This document shows positions 26,604 to 36,400 of a stretch of 64,000 bases of DNA, piece by piece. Every line of letters begins with the position of its first letter. Position 1 is the stretch's first letter. The position numbers and the translations under genes are program-made. The notes beneath the pieces were generated by a model. The model saw only the letters and a program-made list of their open reading frames with translations. It was not told the origin of the DNA and ran no database searches. Source of the stretch: Argopecten irradians (lineage: Eukaryota > Mollusca > Bivalvia > Pectinida > Pectinidae); contig NC_091144.1 of the NCBI RefSeq assembly GCF_041381155.1, positions 17,741,544-17,805,543 on the forward strand, read 5' to 3'.

Positions 26604-27425
26604 CTATATATTATTGATAGACCATATGCTATGAAATTATGTAATGCCATCCATGATTTAAACATGATACAGCACATAACCAGTATAAAAATTCCACGGG
26701 ATATTATCGCAAATTTGCGGAATATATCAGAAGTTCGCAGAATTTCATTCATGAACTGACAATCTAGAGGTAAGTAAGATAATGTATTTTTAACTCATAC
26801 CAATACATGTATTTAACTTGCAAACATTGATGTTTTGGTTTTAAGTGTTAATAGAGAATCTAAAATACGACTTTCGGTTATTATTAACCCTATACCAGGT
26901 TAGTGTAATACCATATTAACCTCAACTAAGTCCGTAATTGTAAATATTTTTGAAAAATGATATGCACTTTAAATAGCATGGTTACATCTTAAGATAATCT
27001 ACATGTAAATTATAATCAATATGTTTACATCTTAATGTAATCCAACATTAAAAAAGTTGAAAATTGATTTCCTGTAAAGTTGTCACAAAATGTAATATAT
27101 TTGGTATAAAAAAGAAAGGGGATTTTATGCACTGCCCATCTGATAAAAAATCAGATTAGTTCACTTCGTTAGCATGCGATCATTTTCTGGTTTGCTTTAA
27201 TTTAATGGATTAGGAAAGTTGTCATATGGGAGTACACGAGGAAAAAACCACGGTGATCATAGGAGAGGAGACAACCTGGCCAGAGATTACAAATAGAGGT
27301 CGAAGAGCCAACAGAGGCATTAGATGAGAGTGAACCAAAGCTGTGTGGGGCGCAGGAAGTCATCAAGGAGGCAAGAACACGATTAGCATATAGTGCTCAA
27401 GACCGCTGCTTCGCAAGGTTTGAAG

Positions 27426-27548
27426 TAGTCCGCTAAACCTGCCTATATTATTAGGCTTTTTTTAAATATTTTTTTTGCCTTATATATATTAGGGAAAAAA
27501 AATAAAATAAATAAAAAGCCTAATAATGTAGGCAGGTTTAGCGGACTA
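27426..27548. mobile_element. 123-bp palindromic MITE with a perfect 9-bp target duplication
   Basis: The element begins TAGTCCGCTAAACCTGCCTA and ends with its reverse complement (one mismatch at the inner arm), with arms of about 35 bp. GGTTTGAAG at 27417-27425 is repeated exactly at 27549-27557. A 9-bp duplication suggests the Mutator superfamily. It is inserted next to, or into, a decayed LINE. Confidence 0.85.
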
Positions 27549-27870
27549 GGTTTGAAGGAAACAGCGTTTTTTTCGGAGAGCTAGAATAGAGCAGAGGGAT
27601 GCTTCATACCAAAGAACGATAACCTAAGAGAAGTTAGTCAGTTCATGACCATATTTTGCTGCATATGGAGAGAAAGGTGATGCTAGCCATCTTGGCAAAG
27701 CTACTGACTTAGTACAAAATGAACAAAAAATACATGGATATTTCAGTACAGAAGGCAGGTATTCCTGAAGTATTGGGGTGTTTGGAGCTCGGGAGTGTAC
27801 TAATTCAGACCATCAGGGAAGAAAGAGAGGGCCGCGTTGCCTTGTTCTGGCTCATCCTGGCCAACGCGTA

Positions 27871-28108
27871 TCATAGGGATCTGAGTATTAGTTACAGATT
27901 ATTTAATAATGCACAGTGCCTTAAGACCGTTTTAGATGTTTTAGAGGTCTAGATAAAAAACGGTAAAAATCATACTCTATATACTATATTTAGACTATGA
28001 TTTTTACTGGGTTTTTTCATCTAGACCTCTAAAACGTCTCAAAATGGTCTTGTGGCACTCTGGTTTGTCCGTGATTATATAATCTGTAACTAATTCTCAG
28101 ATCCTTGT
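27871..28108. mobile_element. Palindromic MITE inserted in the LINE relic
   Basis: An imperfect foldback of about 237 bp. GGATCTGAGTATTAGTTACA near 27879 pairs with TGTAACTAATTCTCAGATCC near 28080, and TTTTAGAGGTCTAGAT pairs with ATCTAGACCTCTAAAA. LINE coding sequence stops just before it (LANAY) and resumes just after it (SVSHKLV), which fixes both edges to within a few bases. Confidence 0.75.
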
Positions 28109-28442
28109 GTTCCGTATCACATAAATTAGTAGATGTGACCGTGGAAAGGTATCATATATATGCCGAAGACGTTCAGGATTCTTCTATTTTGACAGTTTCC
28201 AGATGCGCTTCACTGTTGTAGACTACACAACAGCTTGGCAGAGACTGGTGGTCGGGATTGTCACAAGGGTACATTTTATGGACATGACGGTAACAACAAA
28301 ATACTATGGTAGAAGGAAGGATCTAGAAAGGATTATCACTTGGGCCCGCCTGAAGTTCAAACCAGTCGTAGGTCCGTCTACTCCGTAAAAACCTTGTGTT
28401 GTCGTCCCGCAGCTCTAAGCAGTAGTAATGGTCGTGCAACAT

Positions 28443-28576
28443 GCGTTTGGCTCTAAAGACATTTCTCTATCTATTAGTATATATGTAAGACTGTGTCTTT
28501 GACACAAAGAAAAACGCTTTTCTCTCTGTATATATGTAATAATGTGTCCTTGAAAAATGTCTTTAGAGCCAAACGC
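28443..28576. mobile_element. Foldback element with GCGTTTGGCTCTAAAGAC arms
   Basis: Left arm GCGTTTGGCTCTAAAGACAT and right arm ATGTCTTTAGAGCCAAACGC form 20+ perfectly matched bases around a 90-bp centre that itself contains similar halves (TATATATGTAA, TGTGTC). It lies between two LINE fragments and is probably a MITE. Confidence 0.75.
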
Positions 28577-29169
28577 CTGTGGTCGAGCTAACCGTAGCAT
28601 GGGAAGAAACAATGCCAACAGCAAGGATGGAAGACATGGTGCCTCCTATAGAGGTAGAATGCATAGGTCAACCAGCGTGGAAGGTATTAATTGCGCCTTT
28701 TATATTAGGGATAATTGGCGCAAACTGGAGGGACCTGATGATAGTAACTGCAAGTTGGCAGGCATATGTTGCTTCCAGTTGGATCTAGAGAAAGGAGTAT
28801 GGAGAAGTGGTTTGGCCATCAGCAACAGTGCTAGTCACGAGGTGATGAATGGCAGCAAGATAGGCATCGCCGTCCTAGTTGATGAAGGGACAACCATATC
28901 TACTAGGAGACATGACATTCAAGAGGCATCTACACAAGCCAAGACAGGCTTCCTTTTGATGCAACTTTCAGCCAAATGTTCAGCCAAAATGAACAGACAA
29001 AGGATAGGAACTACCGCAGTAAAAATAAGCGGAAGCCTCTACATGATTGGGCCTGATCAACCCAGCCAGCGCACAGAACGCCATGGAAAGTGTTGAAAGG
29101 AGGAACCACCTGATTGGGAGAGACCGATCAAACCTCGACTGCACAACAGGGGACTTATGCACCAACACT

Positions 29170-29470
29170 GGTGTTAAATCCACTCCTGGACTGTTTAGTC
29201 ATTGTAAAAACTGAAGGAAATATAGCTGATTCATGATCCCTGTGGACCGTACATCACCACGAATCTAATAAATGGTACACTTGAGTTGTGTGTACTGGTA
29301 TGGCTCTTTGATTTTGGCGCGTGGTCATATTTCTTTAATCTTTCAAAGGCGAAGATTTATGCACTGGTACTGTGACTTGCGACCACTTCTTATTTCTTCT
29401 GAACTGCCTTCAGTTGGATAGTATGAGAATAGTCCAGGGGTTTGATATAACGTCAATGATAGTAAACCCC
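29170..29470. mobile_element. Foldback MITE, family TAGTCCAGGGG, copy A
   Basis: The left arm (TCCTGGACTGTTTAGTC, TTGTAAAAACTGAAGG) is complementary to the right arm (CTGCCTTCAGTTGGATAGTA, GAATAGTCCAGGGGTTTGAT). A second copy lies at 29888-30215. The short open frames here do not match known proteins. Confidence 0.5.
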
Positions 29471-29887
29471 AGAGAGTACCGAGGATTGTGCCTTAGCAAA
29501 GAGCAACATCCCCATTTGTATTCAGAATTGCAACCTATGCATAATATCCTTCCGTTGTGAAGTTACTGACAACAAAATATTATTCCCTCCTGTCCTTTCT
29601 CTTTATTATTAATTGGCAAATAAGCTCCACGCAGTCCCCATCCACGTGTTTACGACGTTTTTCTTGTTGGTGAATTGTGAGGCGTTTCTAAGCAGTTATA
29701 CTTGAACAATACAAAGTTCTAACTGAAAACACCTTTTGTTCTTCGTCACTTTCTCACCCATTCCCTTGACACTTCTGCAAGACGTTACTTTGGTATATTT
29801 AACCTACATGTACTAATTCTAGCTTTCATGAAAACACTAAAAAAACGTCATCATTTCAAACTACATATTCTACATTTCCAGATACCC

Positions 29888-30215
29888 TAGGAGTTACTAT
29901 GTCGGCATCCTCGATACTCCAGTGTTTCCGATCACTTCAATCTCTACACTCTTGGACTATTTCATAGTAAAAACTGGAGGCAGGTAATTTAGTCCTTTGA
30001 TGTACATCAAAAGAGCCGTATAACGGTACACCGTGGTTGACTGTGTGGCTTTGAAGTCGTGCGTCGCTCTCTTTGTAGTGTTTGCAGGCCTGTGATTGAT
30101 TCAGATTTGTTCCCATGAGCTGCCTTCAATTTTACTAGGAGATAGTCCAGGGGTGCATAGATTGTAAGTGATCGGAAACCCTGGAGTATCGATGATGCTA
30201 TGTTGGTAGTAGCAT
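29888..30215. mobile_element. Foldback MITE, family TAGTCCAGGGG, copy B
   Basis: Arms of about 95 nt: TCGATACTCCAGTGTTTCCG on the left pairs with CGGAAACCCTGGAGTATCGA on the right, continuing inward through GGACTATTTC and GAGATAGTCC. It has the same architecture and inner sequence as copy A at 29170-29470. Confidence 0.6.
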
Positions 30216-30804
30216 TGGTTTTCGAGGATTAGTAATAAGCGAAGTCTCTACATAGCCGAGGTCCAGGGTACTCGTTGCTTGTTCATTTATAGGCCCGTTC
30301 AACTGCAACGAGCCGGGTCAAGTTTCACGAACATTCCTTACCTTTAAGGATTTCCATTTATAACTCAAAATTACTCAAAGGGAAGCATTAAAAAAAAAAC
30401 ATTATTTCAGGTTTTCGAGTACTACTGCGCTCTGGCCCTAAACCAGACATCTATCTGTCATAATGTCTAAGTCTCTGGTCTCAGCGGCGGGACAGAGTAT
30501 CTCGGGCTAGCTGGGATGAAGCGCTACTATAACTTTGTTCAAATGGATGACATTGACCATTCTTTCAAGGTCATAGTTGTCAAATATGCTTTTACATTTT
30601 AAATCAACATTTCTTAAGTGAAATAAAAAAAACTAAGAGAACTGTCATTATGTCTGTGATATGCTGAAGTAAGAGGACTAAATACTTTCAAGTGTACATG
30701 ATAGCAGATACATAGATCTTTAACTCGTTTATTTATTTATTCTGAAAGAGTTAAAATAAGTTTGATACAACTTGTGCCAAATCCAGTTGTAAAATGATGT
30801 TGAT

Positions 30805-30836
<32 letters not shown>

Positions 30837-31020
30837 CGTTTCGTGATTAAAACCAGCTCTTCAATACGCTTACGCATCAGATTGGCACAGTAACTGTATN
30901 NNNNNNNNNNNNNNNNNNNNNNNNNNNNNNNNTACGTTGTTGTGAACATTGTAATATTTTTGTACAAAAATTAAATTTCATTTCGACAGTGTCGATGGGG
31001 GACTGTGATTTGTCAAATTA
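30216..31020. other. Unannotated stretch with an assembly gap
   Basis: No gene is seen. It contains an (AT)n tract near 30808-30837 and 33 Ns at 30900-30932, which mark a scaffold join or unresolved sequence. The missing upstream GPAM exons could lie in or beyond this gap. Confidence 0.8.
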
Positions 31021-31024
31021 TTGA

Positions 31025-33355
31025 CGACTTTACCAGCAGTGTAACACAGTCATGTACCTGTTTATTAATAGACTTGTTAGCAGTGTAACACAGTCATGTA
31101 CCAGTTTATTAATAGACTTGTTAGCATGTAACACAGTAATGTACCAGTTTATTAATAGACTTGTTTAGCAGTGTAACACAGTCAGTATCATTTATTAACA
31201 GACTTGTTAGCAGTGTAACACAGTCACGTATCAGTTTATTAATAGACTTGTTAGCAGTGTAACACAGTCATGTTATCAGTTAGTTTATTAATAGACTTGT
31301 TAGCAGTGTAACACAGTCATGTATTAGTTTATTAATAGACTTGTTAGCAGTGTAACACAGTCATGTACCAGTTTATTAATAGACTTGTTAGCAGTGTAAC
31401 ACAGTCATGTATCAGTTTATTAATAGACTTGTTAGCAGTGTAACACAGTCATGTACCAGTTTATTAATAGACTTGTTAGCAGTGTAACACAGTCATGTAC
31501 CAGTTTATTAATAGACTTGTTAGCAGTGTAACACAGTCATGTCCCAGTTTATTAATAGACTTGTTAGCAGTGTAACACAGTCATGTACTAGTTTATTAAT
31601 AGACTTGTTAGCAGTGTAACACAGTCATGTACTAGTTTATTAATAGACTTGTTAGCAGTGTAACACAGTCATGTACTAGTTTATTAATAGACTTGTTAGC
31701 AGTGTAACACAGTCATGTCCAGTTTATTAATAGACTTGTTAGCAGTGTAACACAGTCATAACACAGTGTACCAGTTTATTAATAGACTTGTTAGCAGTGT
31801 AACACAGTCATGTACTAGTTTATTAATAGACTTGTTTAGCAGTGTAACACAGTCATGTCCAGTTTATTAATAGACTTGTTAGCAGTGTAACACAGTCATG
31901 TACTAGTTTATTAATAGACTTGTTAGCAGTGTAACACAGTCATGTCATGTTATTAATAGACTTGTTAGCATGTAACACAGTCATGTAACTAGTTTATTAA
32001 TAGACTTGTTAGCAGTGTAACACAGTCATGTACTAGTTTATTAATAGACTTGTTAGCAGTGTAACACAGTCATGTACTAGTTTATTAATAGACTTGTTAG
32101 CAGTGTAACACAGTTGTCATGTATAGTTTATTAATAGACTTGTTAGCAGTGTAAACACAGTCATGTACCAGTTTATTAATAGACTTGTTAGCAGTGTAAC
32201 ACAGTCATGTACTAGTTTATTAATAGACTTGTTAGCAGTGTAACACAGTCATGTACCAGTTTATTAATAGACTTGTTAGCAGTGTAACACAGTCATGTAC
32301 TAGTTTATTAATAGACTTGTTAGCAGTGTAACACAGTCATGTACCAGTTTATTAATAGACTTGTTAGCAGTGTAACACAGTCATGTATCAGTTTATTAAT
32401 AGACTTGTTAGCAGTGTAACACAGTCATGTATTAGTTTATTAATAGACTTGTTAGCAGTGTAACACAGTCATGTACCAGTTTATTAATAGACTTGTTAGC
32501 AGTGTAACACAGTCATGTATAGTTTATTAATAGACTTGTTAGCAGTGTAACACAGTCATGTATAGTTTATTAATAGACTTGTTAGCAGTGTAACACAGTC
32601 ATGTACGTATTAGTTTAAATTAGACTTGTTAGCAGTGTAACACAGTCATGTACTAGTTTATTAATAGACTTGTTAGCAGTGTAACACAGTCATGTAAGTT
32701 TATTAATAGACTTGTTAGCAGTGTAACACAGTCATGTACTAGTTTATTAATAGACTTGTTAGCAGTGTAACACAGTCATGTACAGTTTATTATAGCTTTT
32801 AGTGTAACAGACATTGTTAGCAGTGTAACACAGTCATGTATCAGTTTATTAATAGACTTGTTAGCAGTGTAACACAGTCATGTACCAGTTTATTAATAGA
32901 CTTGTTAGCAGTGTAACACAGTCATGTACCAGTTTATTAATAGACTTGTTAGCAGTGTAACACAGTCATGTACAGTTTATTAATAGACTTGTTAGCAGTG
33001 TAACACAGTCATGTACTAGTTTATTAATAGACTTGTTAGCAGTGTAACACAGTCATGTACAGTTTATTAATAGACTTGTTAGCAGTGTAACACAGTCATG
33101 TACCAGTTTATTAATAGACTTGTTAGCAGTGTAACACAGTAATGTACCAGTTTATTAATAGACTTGTTAGCAGTGTAACACAGTCATGTCCCAGTTTATT
33201 AATATAACACAGTCATGTCCCAGTTTATTAATAGACTTTTAGCAGTGTAACACAGTCATGTATCAGTTTATTAATAGACTTGTTAGCAGTGTAACACAGT
33301 CATGTATCAGTTTATTAATAGACTTGTTAGCAGTGTAACACAGTCATGTCCCAGT
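31025..33355 (+). repeat. 44-bp minisatellite in a GPAM intron, about 53 units
   Basis: A tandem array with a 44-bp period; the unit reads GTGTAACACAGTCATGTACC then AGTTTATTAATAGACTTGTT then AGCA. Variation is concentrated at the TACC/TACT/TATC/TCC position. The array ends 50 bp before the 3' splice site of the GPAM exon at 33406. Each unit holds TTATTAATAGAC, which resembles a branch point, but 44 is not a multiple of three and the units do not copy exon sequence. Confidence 0.96.
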
Positions 33356-33405
33356 TCACTTGACTAACCCTGTCGTTTAAGATCTGTACTGTACCTGTTA
33401 TATAG

Positions 33406-36400
33406 AGAGGCGTCCCTGTGATCTACATTCCCCTACATAGGAGCCACCTGGACTACATACTGGTGACCTTCATCCTCTGGAACTACAGTATCAAGGCACC
33501 CTACATTGCTGCCGGCGACAATCTCAGGATGCCAATCTTTAGGTGTGTAAATGATAATTCCTATTAAAATACTATTAAACTTACAATCATTATCAAAGAT
33601 TTAGCAATTGATATGATTTAATTTCACAGTTTAGAATAACATTGTTATATTTTACATATACTCTGAATGTTTTTGTGGCTATCAGATTTTGCAAATTTTT
33701 ATCGCTCAAGAAATAATCGTACATAGCAACAAGTTAGTTTACAGTAAATGTTCTTAAGCCACATTTTTCATGAGAACATTTTTTTTACATATTACAGTGT
33801 ACAAGGTGGCAATTTTTTGTGACATGAACAATTTTTAATTATTTCACTTTTAATTAAAATTCTCGGAATATATCCACATAAACCAAGTGTAAATTTTGAC
33901 ATGTGAACTATTTCACCATATAGACACACAGTGAGAAAATTATGTCGTTTGAAAGCTGATTTAGCATGGGGTAAACATGCAGAAAAATTCCTATGGACTG
34001 TGTGTTTAGTGTAACAAGTGTGAGATTCTGTTTCTCTCATTTTTTAGCTCCCTGATCACAGGATTAGGAGGATTTTTCATCAGACGTAAGCTGGATAAGA
34101 AGATAGGAACAAAGGACAAGGTGTATAGAGCTGTGCTTCACTCTGTAAGTGTAGATACCAGGATTTCTCTACATTTTACCCTACTATATATATATATGTA
34201 TATATACCAAGCTGGTTATTTTAATTAAAACAAGAAAATTTCATTTCAGTGGTATTAATTTTCTGTGTTCTTGCTGTAATAGAACGTTGAGTCTAATCAA
34301 CCCACCAACAAACTGTAGTAAAGTTATTTTTATTGTAAAGAACTGTCTGGGCTTCTATGAACCAGAATACACTTTGATATTACTTAAAAGGTAACATAAA
34401 AGATGATAAGAATGATGACTTTGATTATTTGACAGTACATGCAGGAGTTACTGAAGAGAGGTGAAGCTTTGGAATTTTTCATCGAGGGTGGCCGCTCCCG
34501 TACAGGAAAGGCTTGTCAACCTAAAGGTGGATTGGTGTCGGTGGTTGTGGATGCCCAGATCAATGGTTTGTAGCTAGCAAGTCATATCTGTATTTTGTGG
34601 TTGGTTTTGGTTAGCAAACCTGTAGATTATTAAAGCAGAGAAATATGTTCCAACTTTAAACATTTATCAAATAAATAAAGTTGTATTTTGTAACACATTG
34701 TGTATCTGATGACAAATGAAGGCCATTATCTGTGAATTTCTAATTCAAATTTAAACAGCACACTTGATTAACTCTATTTAGAAGCAAGTCTCAGAATGGA
34801 TAAATTTGAGTTACTTCCCTTTACATCTAGGCACTCTTATCACATTCATACTAGTAAAACTTGTAAACAAGCTTAACTTTTTCTACAGAATAACATGTTG
34901 AAATGATTTATTGTATTTCAGATGTAATGGAAGATGCTTACATTGTACCTATAAGTATAAACTACGAAAAAATTCTGGATGGGAATTTTAATCGGGAACA
35001 AATGGTAAGCGAGGGTTATATATTATAAAAGATTAATGCATGCTGTTTTAGATTGTAACTTTAATATTCTCACCGCTAGACTGGTAATTCAATAGTAAGA
35101 GTGTTAACAGCAAGTTTCATATTTTAAGAGAAAATTACTATACTTTGTTTCATATTTTAAGAGAAAATTACTATACTTTGTGTATACGTATAAACAATAA
35201 TTTGATTTATAATTGAAATTGGAAGTGTTTTATGTTTATTTTTTGAGACTTTTCATTTTCTCACAAACATTTGGAAAAAGTGTTGATTAATGGAGCATTT
35301 TTTATCCCAATTTTTCTTTTAAAGTAAAAATTAAAGTGAAAATTGTTTTTTGTTGCAGGGTCTACCTAAAGTGAAGGAGACATTTATAGGAGCTATTAAG
35401 GCCATATGGCGGGTGTTCTGTAGCGACTTCGGCAGTGTAAGGGTGGAGTTCTGTCAGCCATTCTCCCTCAAGGTAATATCATAGAATTGAAACCAGCGAA
35501 ATAAAAACGTCTTCTTTCATCTGACATCTTTGGCATCATTTACATTCATTTTAAGAAGAGCTTACTTCCTTTATTATCCCCCGCTTTTTCAGAAACATGG
35601 GATATTAATTTGGGTTTGTCTGTCTGTCCGTCTGTCTGTAACACTTCGTTTCCGTGCAATAAATGTAACAAATGTAAACCAATTTTCTTCAATCTTGATG
35701 ACAAGGTTAAATGCATTAAGGGTTCGTCCAAGTTTGATCGCGACTGTCGATGGACCATATTTAGTGGAGTTATGACCCTTTGAATTACTAAAAACGTCTT
35801 TTTCTGCCATTTCTGTGCAATTAGTGTAACAAATGTAAATCGATTTTCTTCAAAGTTAGTAACAAGGTTAAATGTCTTATTTTCAGCGGATGTTATTTAT
35901 CAGAGTTATGGCCCTTTAATTTACTACAAATATAATTTTTCTGCAGTTTCTGTGTAATAACTAACAAATGTTAAAAATAATATTGTAAAAAATTTGTAAC
36001 AAAGTAAAATGCCTTATGCACTTCCGTATAATAACTGTAATAAATATTAACCAATTTTCTTCAAACTTGGTAACAAAGTTAAATGTCTTAAGGGCTTGGC
36101 CAAGTTCGATCGCCACTTGCGATGGACATTATTAAGCAGATTTAAAGATGCTCGGACGGAGCATAAATGATGCTCATCATTTGAACAACAATTGCTATTT
36201 TCAAAATCGTGTATATACATGTCTAATTTACACAAAAAATAATATAGAGTAATTTATTTTGGTTTTGGTGCATGCGCAGTTAGAACTTCGTTCTATATAG
36301 AACATAGTGCCACGGAATTTTTTCGGGATGCAATTAATTATTTCTAATATTTTTTTCTTGAAGTAAAATTAGAAGCTCTGAACTTTCCAATGGTAGTAAT

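Larger units (their letters stand above)
27600..29100 (+). pseudogene. Decayed non-LTR (LINE) reverse transcriptase
   Basis: Pieces of one reverse-transcriptase ORF remain in order. 27758-27870 gives KAGIPEVLGCLELGSVLIQ and FWLILANAY. 28109-28160 gives SVSHKLVDVTVERYH. 28203-28380 gives MRFTVVDYTTAWQRLVVGIV, DMTVTTK and ITWARLKFKPV. 28579-28790 gives VVELTVAWEE, PIEVECIG and a WLW-like end. These match, from memory, animal LINE families with motifs GIPGVSGCLEH, LANAYGSIPHKLV and ELTVPWEE. Frameshifts, deletions (most of the region between the palm and the C terminus) and two inserted foldbacks break it. It is non-functional, and the missing parts are not inferred here. Confidence 0.7.

Noticed and set aside
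28557..29096. A 179-residue protein-coding gene
   Set aside because: The frame runs over a LINE relic; the LINE-like peptide lies in another frame and is broken.
1..33355. CRISPR arrays
   Set aside because: Repeats are head-to-tail with no unique spacers, and the DNA is clearly from an animal.
35530..35810. Proteins containing GILIWVCLSVRLSVTLRF near 35.6 kb and the similar frame near 43.9 kb
   Set aside because: Translations of the CCCCCGCTTT interspersed repeat in opposite orientations.
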